From: a bacterium
GTDB taxonomy: Bacteria > UBA10199 > JACPAL01 > GCA-016699445
DNA length: 43,148 nt
Reading direction: 5' to 3'
Assembly (NCBI GenBank): GCA_035454885.1
Contig: DATIGE010000035.1
Location: 1-43,148 of the forward strand
The translations under genes were made by a program, and so were the position numbers. The first letter of the stretch is position 1; each line of letters opens with the position of its first letter. The notes below the pieces were generated by a model. It was not told the origin of the DNA and did no database searches. It worked only from the letters and a program-made list of their open reading frames with translations. Of this stretch, positions 28,533 to 37,273 are shown piece after piece.

Positions 28533-29738
28533 ATGATCCGCTCCTTTCCAGCCGGTACCGTACTAGCGGCACTGAATCCCATCGGAGTGGGCACGACCTC
28601 GGCCTCCGTTTCCGATCTCTCCCTTTCGGAGGACCTCCAGCGTCAATCCCGCCATATCGCCTACGAGTACATGAGCCTCCGGGAGATCCGGTATCAGAAC
28701 GGCCCGGAGTCGGGAGAATTCGTAACGACCCAGGAGGCGGTCACCTCGAGACTGGACAGCCTCTTCCTGTCCCTTTTGGGGCGCGGTGTGACCGAGGGGG
28801 CGATTGTCGAGGAGGCGAGGTTGGCGGAGTCCACGTTGCGGGAGATCCGGACCCTCTACAATAAGGACCACTTCTTTACCAGGCCCATGCACGCCTTCTA
28901 CCGGTCGTTCACGGTCTTGAGCCCGGATTACGACCTCTTCGGGGAGGAGCTTTTTCAGAACCTTTTTCACTACCGGCGCCGGCGCGACGAGGATGAGCGG
29001 AAGTTCATGGAGCGGTTCGACCCCTTCGCGCAGGAGATCCGGGCGATCATCGAGAATATCAGCCAGGGCTTCAACTTCAGCTATTTCCACATCGAACTTC
29101 GCATCAAACGCGACCTCCTTCCCAAGTTCATGAAACGCGTCGAGGAAGAGGATTGGACCAACATGAGGGAGAAGTTTTTCGATCTGATCGGCCTGAGGAT
29201 CGTTGTCCGCTCCCAGGCGGAGGTGGATGCGGCGGTGGCCCTGGTGGAGGGCGCCATGAAGCTCCACGAGGCCGCGGCCCGGAGCCAGGAAGGGTGCCCC
29301 CATTTCCTCCGGGTGGCTAACATCGAGATCAAGGACAACGCGAGGGGGTACCGCGCCAAGCACATCAATATCGTGCGGACCTGCAACGGCAAGAAAAAGG
29401 ATTACGCGATCGCCGAGATCCAGGTCATGAGCCTGGGTACCAAGGAGTGGGGGGACATCCAAAGGCTTCTGGTCTACAAGGACGACGGGATTCCCGAATC
29501 CTTGAAGGCGGAATTGAACGTTTATTGCCGCGCGGCGGCGGATTTCATCGTGGCCTGCGAGGGCGGGCCCGTCATGGACAAACCCCCCCAATTCGAGATC
29601 ATGGCCTTGAACCGCATTCCGGACGAAAAGCTCCGGATGGACGTGCTCGACCGCCTGGCCGACATGGACTTTCTGATGAAGCGGTATCAAGAGGGCTCGC
29701 TCACCTTGCCGGAGCCCGAAAGGCCCTCCAGCCCTTAA
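28533..29738 (+). CDS. RelA/SpoT-like nucleotidyltransferase domain protein
   Basis: 401 residues from ATG at 28533 (a TTG at 28503 is an alternative). Residues about 1-175 are helical and unrecognised. About 180-315 match the RelA/SpoT synthetase fold: ELRIKRDLLPKF, FDLIGLRIVV (metal Asp), IKDNARGYRAKHINI (pyrophosphate-acceptor loop Tyr) and AIAEIQVMS (the Glu-x-Gln pair). There is no HD hydrolase, TGS or ACT domain, so it is not a classical Rel. Synthesis of (p)ppGpp or another pyrophosphorylated product is possible; activity is unproven. Its stop overlaps the stop of the convergent lipoprotein gene. Confidence 0.78.
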   Translation: MIRSFPAGTVLAALNPIGVGTTSASVSDLSLSEDLQRQSRHIAYEYMSLREIRYQNGPESGEFVTTQEAVTSRLDSLFLSLLGRGVTEGAIVEEARLAESTLREIRTLYNKDHFFTRPMHAFYRSFTVLSPDYDLFGEELFQNLFHYRRRRDEDERKFMERFDPFAQEIRAIIENISQGFNFSYFHIELRIKRDLLPKFMKRVEEEDWTNMREKFFDLIGLRIVVRSQAEVDAAVALVEGAMKLHEAAARSQEGCPHFLRVANIEIKDNARGYRAKHINIVRTCNGKKKDYAIAEIQVMSLGTKEWGDIQRLLVYKDDGIPESLKAELNVYCRAAADFIVACEGGPVMDKPPQFEIMALNRIPDEKLRMDVLDRLADMDFLMKRYQEGSLTLPEPERPSSP

Positions 29739-30313
29739 AGTTCATCCGCCCGGATCGAATTCTCCGTGATGTTCAAGTCCGCACAGGACTGCGCCGGATA
29801 CCCCGTCACATCGACGACCCGATAGGCGGCCGAGACCGTCTGCGGCGTCAAGTTCATGAGGACGAAGGCGTAGTCGGCCGCCCCGGTCACCTGGCAAAAA
29901 TCCGGACCGTCCCCGGCGTTCCGCGAGGCGCAACGCGAGGTCCGGTCCGCATCCGGGCAGAGCCCCTCCACCGACGCGGTCTCGGTGTTGACCTGGTCCG
30001 ACTCGCAGACCTCGAGGTCCGCGTCCTCGCCGGGCGAGGGATCGATGATGACGCAGAGGACGTGCGACGGGTCTTGGTCCGCGACGGTTCCGATCTTGCC
30101 GCCCTGATCGTCCGGCCCGGGCTCGACGACCGTGACCATCTCCGTGTCGTCCGGGTCGATGGCCCCCGCCGGCGTCACGGGAGCCTCGCTCACGTCCTCG
30201 AAATTCGCGTTCACCGTCCCGCGGGCCGCCCCGCCCCCGCAGCCGGCGCCTCCTCCAGAGAAAAATGCGAGGCCGGCGAAAACGATCCCCAAAGCCGTCA
30301 GACAAGTCCTCAT
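29735..30313 (-). CDS. Small lipoprotein of unknown function
   Basis: 192 residues from ATG at 30313, preceded by AGGAGGG. Lipobox GAGC with Cys25, then a Gly-rich linker. The mature part has six more cysteines, likely disulfide-bonded, and is acidic. No family recognised. Divergent from the giant membrane protein gene, convergent with the RelA/SpoT-like gene. Confidence 0.75.
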   Translation of the reverse strand: MRTCLTALGIVFAGLAFFSGGGAGCGGGAARGTVNANFEDVSEAPVTPAGAIDPDDTEMVTVVEPGPDDQGGKIGTVADQDPSHVLCVIIDPSPGEDADLEVCESDQVNTETASVEGLCPDADRTSRCASRNAGDGPDFCQVTGAADYAFVLMNLTPQTVSAAYRVVDVTGYPAQSCADLNITENSIRADEL

Positions 30314-30384
30314 GCACCCTCCTGGATTTTTTCGGTCCATACCATCCTCCATTCGTGATACGGGAGGAAAATATCGAGGCGAAC

Positions 30385-33300
30385 ATGACACGCAAATTCT
30401 CTTCCTTCGTCGCTTTCCTCTGTCTCTTCTTATCCTCCGTTCCCGACCTGAGCGCCGAGTTTCAGGTCCCCGAGCCCCTCAAGCCCTGGACCGCATGGGT
30501 CCTAAAAGGGCGGGAGGATCAGCTCTGCCCGTTCTTCAACGGAACGGCGGGGACGCTCTGCCGCTGGGTGTCGCCGATGGATCTCTCGCTCGACGACACG
30601 AAGGGATCGTTCTCCGTCCAGGCCCGGATCTTCGAGGAAGCTTGGATTCCTTTGCCTGGCGACGCCGATCACTGGCCCCAGGAGGTGAGGGCGGGGGGGA
30701 ACGCCCTTGCCCTCGTCGAGAGGGACGGTCGTCCCCAGGTCTTCGTGCCGAAGGGGACCTACGCCCTGACCGGCGTCTTTTCTTGGGACCGCCTGCCCGA
30801 TTCGCTGGCGCTTCCCGCGGAGATCGGTGTGGTGCGCCTGACCCTTCGCGGAAGCCCCGCCGCGCGCGTGCAGAGGGACGAGGACGGACGCCTCTGGCTC
30901 GAATCGAAACCGATGCCCGCCTTCTTAGAGCCCGAGCGCGATCGGCTTGAAGTGCGCGTGCACCGGCTCCTGATCGACGAGGTTCCGTTCACGATGACGA
31001 CGCGGATCACTCTGGAGGTCTCCGGAAAGACGCGCGACGTGCTCCTGCCTTCGCCGCTGCCGGAGGGATTCATCCCCATGTCCCTGGAGAGCCCGATCCC
31101 GGCGGAGTTGGAAAAGGACGGCAAGATCCGCGTTCAGGCCAAGACCGGGACCTGGGACCTGGAACTGAGGGCGCGCCATCACGGACCGGTGAAAGAAATC
31201 GCCTTGGGGGCGTCTGATATCCCTTGGCCGGAGGAGGAAGTTTGGGCCTTCGAGGCGAGGAACGAATTGAGGCTCGTGAACGTCACGGGCGTCCCCGCGA
31301 TCGATCCGACCCAGACGACGCTCCCCGAGGCGTGGAAGTCCCATCCCGCCTACCGGATCCGTCCGGGCGAGACGATCGCCTTCGACGAAAGGCGCCGCGG
31401 GGCCTCGACGGACGCGCCCGACCGGATTTCCCTGGACCGCAACCTCTGGCTGGACTTCGATGGCCGGGGTTACACCGTCCGGGACGCCATCTCGGGAACG
31501 ATGGTCAAGAGCGCGCGCCTCGAGGTCTCCGAGCCCCTGGCCCTCGGGCACGTGTCGGTGAACGGCAAGGACCAGCTCATCACGAGCCTGGGCGAGGGCA
31601 AGAGAGGCGTGGAGATCCGGCAGGGGGGCGTGACGGTTCAGGCGGACAGCCGCATCGAATCGGGCGCGCGGTCGGTCCCCGCCACGGGCTGGGGACAGAC
31701 CTTCGAGCGCGTGACCGAGGTCCTGCAACTCCCTCCGGGATGGCGCGCCTTCGCGGTCTTCGGGGCGGATGCCGCGCCGGCGACCTGGCTGGGCCGCTGG
31801 ACGCTCTTGGAGATCTTTCTCGTCCTCATCATCGCCCTCTCCTTCGCCAAGCTCTGGGGAGTCCGGTGGGGCGTCGCGGCCCTCTCGGGGCTCGGTCTCA
31901 CCGCGACCGAGGCAGGGGCCCCCCTCTGGGCCTGGATCGCCGTCTTGATCGGCGCCGGGTTGCTCCGGTTCCTCCCCGAAGGGCGGTTTCGGAGGCTCGT
32001 GCGGCTCTACCGGATCGGCGCCGTTCTCGTCCTGATCGTCGTCGCCGTTCCCTTTTTGGTCGACCAGGTGAGGATGGGCCTCTATCCCTCGCTCGAGCCG
32101 ACGGGCGCGTACCCGATGCCCGTCGCCACCTCGGCGGGGGGCTACGGGGCGATGGCCCCACAGGCCGAGCCCATGCCTCCGCCACCGCCTCCGGCGGCGT
32201 TGGAGGTGGAAGCCGATCGGGGCTTGGAGGAAGCCCCCAGGGTCCAGCAAGAGGTGTCCCAGGTCGCCAAATCAGAATCGATGGCAAGAATGGTCATACG
32301 TTCGAAGGCCAAGAAGGCCCCGTCCCAGCTCTTGAACGAGTACCAACCGGGGGCCAAGGTGCAGACCGGACCGGGCCTGCCCGAGTGGAGCTGGCGCCGG
32401 GTTGAAATCATTTGGTGGGGACCGGTGGAGGAGGGGGAGTCGCTCTTCCTGGTCTTGATACCGCCCTTCCTGAACCTCCTCCTGAGCTTCGCCCGGGTGG
32501 CCCTGCTCGCGCTCTTGCTCGCGCGCGTCTTGGAGCGCCCCTTCCTCTTTCGTCCCGGCCGGAAGGCGGCGGCCGCGGCGGCGGCCTTGGCGATGATGCT
32601 CGTCGGGAGCCAGGCCCGCGCGGAGTTCCCCACGCCGGATCTCTTGCAAGAGCTACAAAACCGTCTCTTGGAAAGGCCCGAGTGCCAACCCCACTGCGCG
32701 ACGATCCCGCGGATGCGCTTGGAGGTCTCTCCCCAGTCGCTGACCGCCCGCATGGAGGTGCATGTCGAGGCCGCAAGCGCCGTTCCCCTTCCCGGTACGC
32801 TCAAGGAATGGTCACCGACGGAGGTGATGGTCGGGGGGGCCGCCGTTGTTGTGAAGCCCGGCGACAAGGGAAAGGCCGCGGCGGCGGGAGGAACGGCGCA
32901 CCTCACGCGCACCGGGGACGGACGGCTGTGGATCGTCCTGGACGCCGGCGTGCATCAGGTGCTCATGACCGGCCCCTTGCCCGATCGCCAGAACGTGCAG
33001 GTCCCGTTGCCGCTCAAGCCACGGTACATCGAGGCCAAGGCCGAGGGTTGGAGCCTCCTCGGGCTCCATGAAGACGGAGTCGCCGACGACAACCTCCAGC
33101 TCGTGAGGAGCCAGATCGCCTCGGAGACCTCTCCGGCCTCCCAGGGACGGGCGGATTCCGGCGCCGCCTTGCCCGCGTTTCTGACGGTGGAGAGGCGGAT
33201 CATCCTGGGGCTGACCTGGGAGGTCGAGACCCGCGTCGCGCGCGAAACACCGGTCGGCACCGCCGTGGTCGTGCAAGTGCCCCTCCTCGTGGGCGAATCG

Positions 33301-34518
33301 GTGACGACACCGGGAATGCGCGTGGAGGGCGGCAAGGTGACGGTCAATCTGGGTCCGCAGGCGACGGAGGTGTCTTGGAGGTCGGCGCTCCTCGAGTCCC
33401 CCACGATCCCGCTGAAGGCCGATGACTCGACCTGGTGGACCGAGGTTTGGACGATCGAGGCGAGCCCGATCTGGCATGTGCGGATGGAAGGGATCCCCGT
33501 CGTGCACCATTTCGAGGACGGCGGGGACTGGTTGCCGACGTTCAGGCCCTGGCCGGGGGAGGAGGCGGTGTTGCACGTCTTCCGCCCGGAGGCGGTCGAA
33601 GGCCCGACGCTGACCATCGACCGGAGCCGACTGACGCTGACCCCGGGCTCACGCTCGACGGAGGCCTCTGTGGCGCTCTCCATTCGCAGCAGCCTGGGTG
33701 GCCAGCATACGATCACGCTTCCCGAGGGGGCGGAGTTGAAGTCGGTCTCGATCAACGGGAGCGCGCAGCCGATCGCCGCGGTGGGGGACAAGGTGACGCT
33801 CCCCGTCGTGCCGGGCGCGCAGGCCGTGGAACTCGCTTGGAACGAGCCGCGCGGGATCTCGACGCACTTCCGCGCCCCCGCGCTGGATTTGGGGGCGCCG
33901 AGCGTGAACGCCGAAGCGAGGATCTCCATTCCGCGGCGCTGGGTGCTGTGGGCGAGCGGCCCCCGCCTCGGGCCCGCCGTGCTGTTCTGGGGCCTGGTGG
34001 TGGTGCTGGCCCTGATCGCCGTGGGGCTGGGGCGCGTCCGGCTGACACCGCTGAAGGCCCATCATTGGTTCTTGTTGGGACTGGGGCTCACCCAGGTCCC
34101 CATTTGGTCTTCGATCTTCGTGGCCCTGTGGCTCCTCGCCTTGGGCTGGCGCCGCAACCGGGACCTGCCCGGCCGCTTCGTCTTCGACCTGCGCCAGCTC
34201 TTCGTCGTGGGCCTGACCGTCGCGGCCTTGGTGGTCTTGGTCTTCTCCATCGAACGGGGACTCTTGGGCATTCCCGTCATGCAGATCGAGGGGAACGGGT
34301 CCAGCGACTCCCTGCTCCTCTGGTTCCAGGATAGAATATCCACTGAATTTCCGAGGCCTTGGGTCGTGACGCTCCCCATGTACGTCTACCGGATCGCCAT
34401 GCTTGTTTGGGCGGTCTGGCTGGCGATGGCCCTGCTCAAATGGCTTAAATGGGGCTGGGAATGCTTCTCGACCGGGGGTCTTTGGAGGCCCCTCCGTAAT
34501 CGGCTCGTCCAAAAATAG
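30385..34518 (+). CDS. Very large multi-pass membrane protein of unknown function
   Basis: 1377 residues from ATG at 30385 (GAGG 6 nt upstream). Signal peptide, then a beta-rich exported region (to about 465), helices at about 471-491, 500-530 and 545-563, and a Pro-rich stretch (MPPPPPPAAL). Two further hydrophobic segments follow (about 683-715 and 727-748), the second looking like a signal peptide with an ARA-E cleavage site. A second large exported beta-rich region (about 750-1190) and four C-terminal helices end the protein. No enzymatic motif seen. The two halves look like related or fused envelope proteins. Confidence 0.8.
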   Translation: MTRKFSSFVAFLCLFLSSVPDLSAEFQVPEPLKPWTAWVLKGREDQLCPFFNGTAGTLCRWVSPMDLSLDDTKGSFSVQARIFEEAWIPLPGDADHWPQEVRAGGNALALVERDGRPQVFVPKGTYALTGVFSWDRLPDSLALPAEIGVVRLTLRGSPAARVQRDEDGRLWLESKPMPAFLEPERDRLEVRVHRLLIDEVPFTMTTRITLEVSGKTRDVLLPSPLPEGFIPMSLESPIPAELEKDGKIRVQAKTGTWDLELRARHHGPVKEIALGASDIPWPEEEVWAFEARNELRLVNVTGVPAIDPTQTTLPEAWKSHPAYRIRPGETIAFDERRRGASTDAPDRISLDRNLWLDFDGRGYTVRDAISGTMVKSARLEVSEPLALGHVSVNGKDQLITSLGEGKRGVEIRQGGVTVQADSRIESGARSVPATGWGQTFERVTEVLQLPPGWRAFAVFGADAAPATWLGRWTLLEIFLVLIIALSFAKLWGVRWGVAALSGLGLTATEAGAPLWAWIAVLIGAGLLRFLPEGRFRRLVRLYRIGAVLVLIVVAVPFLVDQVRMGLYPSLEPTGAYPMPVATSAGGYGAMAPQAEPMPPPPPPAALEVEADRGLEEAPRVQQEVSQVAKSESMARMVIRSKAKKAPSQLLNEYQPGAKVQTGPGLPEWSWRRVEIIWWGPVEEGESLFLVLIPPFLNLLLSFARVALLALLLARVLERPFLFRPGRKAAAAAAALAMMLVGSQARAEFPTPDLLQELQNRLLERPECQPHCATIPRMRLEVSPQSLTARMEVHVEAASAVPLPGTLKEWSPTEVMVGGAAVVVKPGDKGKAAAAGGTAHLTRTGDGRLWIVLDAGVHQVLMTGPLPDRQNVQVPLPLKPRYIEAKAEGWSLLGLHEDGVADDNLQLVRSQIASETSPASQGRADSGAALPAFLTVERRIILGLTWEVETRVARETPVGTAVVVQVPLLVGESVTTPGMRVEGGKVTVNLGPQATEVSWRSALLESPTIPLKADDSTWWTEVWTIEASPIWHVRMEGIPVVHHFEDGGDWLPTFRPWPGEEAVLHVFRPEAVEGPTLTIDRSRLTLTPGSRSTEASVALSIRSSLGGQHTITLPEGAELKSVSINGSAQPIAAVGDKVTLPVVPGAQAVELAWNEPRGISTHFRAPALDLGAPSVNAEARISIPRRWVLWASGPRLGPAVLFWGLVVVLALIAVGLGRVRLTPLKAHHWFLLGLGLTQVPIWSSIFVALWLLALGWRRNRDLPGRFVFDLRQLFVVGLTVAALVVLVFSIERGLLGIPVMQIEGNGSSDSLLLWFQDRISTEFPRPWVVTLPMYVYRIAMLVWAVWLAMALLKWLKWGWECFSTGGLWRPLRNRLVQK

Positions 34519-34606
34519 GCGATCAATAGCCCTTATTTCTTAAATAGTTAGACGTATTGTCACAGGTTATCAACAGGGAAAGTCTATTAAAATCACGTAG
34601 ATTTGA

Positions 34607-34634
34607 TTGCATTGCTAGAAAGAGTCTCTATAAT
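34607..34634 (+). promoter_or_regulatory. Sigma-70-type promoter of the paralog pair
   Basis: TTGCAT (34607-34612), 16-bp spacer, TATAAT (34629-34634). The predicted start near 34641 fits translation from ATG at 34651 and excludes in-frame starts at 34603 and 34633. Confidence 0.6.
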
Positions 34635-34650
34635 GCGGCGGGATAAAGAA

Positions 34651-35298
34651 ATGTCCACCGCCGTTCCCAATTTGGCCTTCTTGCCCGTTTCCGGACTCTC
34701 TCCCGGCCAGGTCTCCCTCCTCAACTACGTCCACACGATGGGGAGTTTTGACGAAGCCCCCTTCTCCCGAAGCGCCTTTTCACCCTTGAATCTTTCGGCC
34801 CGGATGGAGGTCGAAATCCGGGAGAGGCGGCGGTCCCCGGTCGACGCGGTCTTCTTGTCCGCGGCCTCTCTCGTCGCCCGGACGGTCAAGCAGGAGCGCC
34901 TTCTGACCGGTATCTTGGGGGAGACCTGGTATTCGGAGTCCCGGTTCGTTCCCGCGGTTGAGAGCGAATTGACCACGCTCAGGCGCGTGATCGGCGAGGC
35001 CCGGACCGAGCTCAAGGCGTGGCGGGGCGCCCTCCAGGGGTACCGCTTCGATGGGATCCAAGATGCCGGCGAGGCCTTCGACCTCAGTCTGGAGGAGCCC
35101 TTGGGGTCTCTTCTGTTCGAGATGCAGTTGGAGTTTCTCCGCAGGATCGTGGATGCCCGGGAGATCTTGGAGGACTACGGGGCACGGTCACTGGCGGGGA
35201 TCGAGGCCTACTTCAACGTGTCCCGTGTGAGAAAATCCGGTCCCATTGCCAGGATCCGCGACGAGGCGACCGGGGGATCAGGGAAGATCCCAGGGTAG
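34651..35298 (+). CDS. Unknown protein, first of a paralogous pair
   Basis: 215 residues, soluble, mostly helical, no signal peptide or known domain. It aligns with the next gene at both ends: (L/F)SP.Q..LL.Y near the N-terminus, and an EPLGSLLF...-IVDAREILEDYG-...IEAYFNV region near the C-terminus that matches QPLHVLHG...-EGLLEYFRI. GGGA lies upstream of the ATG. Likely co-transcribed with its paralog 39 bp downstream. Function unknown. Confidence 0.7.
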   Translation: MSTAVPNLAFLPVSGLSPGQVSLLNYVHTMGSFDEAPFSRSAFSPLNLSARMEVEIRERRRSPVDAVFLSAASLVARTVKQERLLTGILGETWYSESRFVPAVESELTTLRRVIGEARTELKAWRGALQGYRFDGIQDAGEAFDLSLEEPLGSLLFEMQLEFLRRIVDAREILEDYGARSLAGIEAYFNVSRVRKSGPIARIRDEATGGSGKIPG

Positions 35299-35337
35299 AC
35301 ACGGATCCATTCACAACGTGATTTTGGGAGAGCGTTC

Positions 35338-36036
35338 ATGATTTTTACCGCGGTCATCAGTCTTTCAGAGGCGTTCAGCCCGGCCCAGCGTGGGCTTCTG
35401 ACCTATATGGGGACCTGGAGCCAGCTCTCGTTGTCTCAGGCGCGGCTGGATCCCTTTTCGACGAGAAACCTGTCGCAGGTGATTCAGGACGGGATCGCGT
35501 CCGGGGAAGTGGTTCCCGAAGGCCTCGAGCCGTTTTCCGCATCCAGCTACGTCCGGCGGGCGGAGACCTATGAGAGCGCCCTCCTGGTGAGCCTCGGCGT
35601 CGATGCGGATGCGATCGACAGCTTCGTTCGCTTGGGCGTGTCGTACGGGGACTACTTTTCAGAACCCCTTCATCCCTGGCAGGAAGACCAAAAATTTGCG
35701 GTACCGCTCATCCGCCAGATGACGGAACTGCACGGAGCCATCGCCCTGGCCCGGGAACGGATTGACGCCTGGAAACGCTCTCACGACCACTTCAAGCTGA
35801 TCCGCGAGGAGTTCGGGATGGACCGGATCTTGGGCCAGCCCCTTCACGTCCTGCACGGGATCTTGGAGAGAAACGTCGGTCGCGCCCGCTGGGTGATCCA
35901 GCGCCGGGGGATGACGGAGGAAGGGCTCTTGGAGTATTTCCGGATCCCGAACGCCGGCTGGTCGGGACTCGCCCCCCGCGAAGAGGCGATCGACTTCGAC
36001 GCCTTGCAGACGGTTATCCCTCCTCCCGCCTTGTAG
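35338..36036 (+). CDS. Unknown protein, second of a paralogous pair
   Basis: 232 residues, soluble and helical. GGGAGAG precedes the ATG. Shares the (F/L)SP.Q..LL.Y start and the C-terminal helical segment with the preceding protein, so the pair arose by tandem duplication. No family recognised. Convergent with the SDR gene (7-bp gap). Confidence 0.7.
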   Translation: MIFTAVISLSEAFSPAQRGLLTYMGTWSQLSLSQARLDPFSTRNLSQVIQDGIASGEVVPEGLEPFSASSYVRRAETYESALLVSLGVDADAIDSFVRLGVSYGDYFSEPLHPWQEDQKFAVPLIRQMTELHGAIALARERIDAWKRSHDHFKLIREEFGMDRILGQPLHVLHGILERNVGRARWVIQRRGMTEEGLLEYFRIPNAGWSGLAPREEAIDFDALQTVIPPPAL

Positions 36037-36043
36037 ATTTCCG

Positions 36044-36784
36044 CTAGCCGGCCATTGTCAGTCCGCCGGAGACCGACAGGACCTGACCGGTCACGTAATC
36101 CGCGTCCGGCGAGCAGAAGAACGCCACGCCCGCGGCGATCTCCTCGGGTTTGGCGATCCTCTTGAACGGGATGATTTGGATGAAGGTCTCCTTGATCTTC
36201 GGATTGATCGCCTCCTCGAAGAGCTGGGTGTCGGTCGGGCCCGGACAGACACAGTTGACGCTGATTCCGTAGCGTGCCACCTCGCGGGCGAGTCCCTTCG
36301 TGAAGCCGATGACGCCCGCCTTGCAGAGCGAATAAACCACGCCCTGCATCTGACCCACGCGTCCGGCGTCCGACGAGAGATTGACGATCTTGCCGCCTTT
36401 CCGTTTCGACATGTCTTTTAGGACGGCATGCGCGACCAGGAGCTGCGTCTTGGAGTTCACGGCGATGACCTTGTCCCAATAGGCCTCGTCCTCTTCGAGA
36501 AAGAAGGTGGGGAGGGCCCAGCCGATGTTGTTCACGAGGATGTCGACCTGCCCGAATTTCTCGATGACCTTCGCGACGCTCGCGTCGACTTCGGGCTTCT
36601 TGGTGCAGTCGGTCTTGAGGAAGATCGCCTGCGGGCCGATCTCCTTGGCCGTTGCCTCGCCGCCCTCGGGCTTGAGGTCGAAGATGGCGACGTTGGCCCC
36701 GTCGGCCGCGAGTCTCTTGGAGATCGCCTTGCCGATGCCCTGGGCGCCGCCCGTGACGATTGCCGTCTTTCCTTTTAATTTCAT
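36044..36784 (-). CDS. Short-chain dehydrogenase/reductase
   Basis: 246 residues, classical SDR. Cofactor loop TGGAQGIG, NNIGWA after strand 4, catalytic Ser in LSSDAG, YxxxK as YSLCK, then NCVCPGPTDTQL and the C-terminal SGGLTMAG. Asp after the second strand (FDLKP) favours NAD(H). FabG-like or hydroxyacyl-CoA dehydrogenase-like; substrate not determinable. Divergent from pgpA (36 bp). Confidence 0.92.
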   Translation of the reverse strand: MKLKGKTAIVTGGAQGIGKAISKRLAADGANVAIFDLKPEGGEATAKEIGPQAIFLKTDCTKKPEVDASVAKVIEKFGQVDILVNNIGWALPTFFLEEDEAYWDKVIAVNSKTQLLVAHAVLKDMSKRKGGKIVNLSSDAGRVGQMQGVVYSLCKAGVIGFTKGLAREVARYGISVNCVCPGPTDTQLFEEAINPKIKETFIQIIPFKRIAKPEEIAAGVAFFCSPDADYVTGQVLSVSGGLTMAG

Positions 36785-36820
36785 GTTTCCCTCCAGCGAA
36801 GGAGTGAATAAGGTATTTCC

Positions 36821-37273
36821 GTGCGACAAGTCATCCTCTTTTTGGCCTCGGGCGGGGGCGCCGGTTATATACCGTTCGCCCCGGGCACCTGGGGCAGCGC
36901 GGTCGGGCTGCTCGCATACTGGCTCTTGCTCAGGCTCCCCCAATGGCCTCTCGCGGTCACGGTCGCGGCCTTTGTTTTTCTCTCCTGTTGGATCGCCGGG
37001 CTCGCCGAGGAATTCCTGGCCGCCAAGGACCCGCAGGTCATCGTGATCGACGAGGTCTCCGGGATGCTCGTCGCCCTGATGTTTCTGCCCGCGAGCTGGA
37101 GGGTCGTCCTCGCGGCCTTCGTCCTTTTCCGCCTCTTCGACGTCTGGAAGCCCTTCCCCGTCCGCTGGATCCAGGAAAACCTCCCCGGGGGATGGGGCGT
37201 GGTGGGGGACGACATCATGGCGGGGATCTACGCGAACCTCGTCCTGCAAATCGCCCTTCGGGCCATCCGATGA
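36821..37273 (+). CDS. pgpA: Phosphatidylglycerophosphatase A
   Basis: 150 residues from GTG at 36821. Motifs: PFAPGTWGSAVG, VIDEVSGML, FRLFDVWKPFPV and GVVGDDIMAGIYAN. The integral membrane enzyme makes phosphatidylglycerol by dephosphorylation. Its stop overlaps the cinA start (ATGA), a common pgpA-cinA arrangement. Confidence 0.94.
   Translation: MRQVILFLASGGGAGYIPFAPGTWGSAVGLLAYWLLLRLPQWPLAVTVAAFVFLSCWIAGLAEEFLAAKDPQVIVIDEVSGMLVALMFLPASWRVVLAAFVLFRLFDVWKPFPVRWIQENLPGGWGVVGDDIMAGIYANLVLQIALRAIR

Noticed and set aside
34511-34550. Terminator-like inverted repeat after the giant membrane protein gene.
   Set aside because: Arms (AAATAGGC and GCCCTTATTT) pair only with bulges and there is no clean T-run.
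34567-34575. TTATCAACA, one mismatch from a DnaA box.
   Set aside because: Single copy; no cluster of boxes, no dnaA, dnaN or gyrB nearby, so no origin is claimed.
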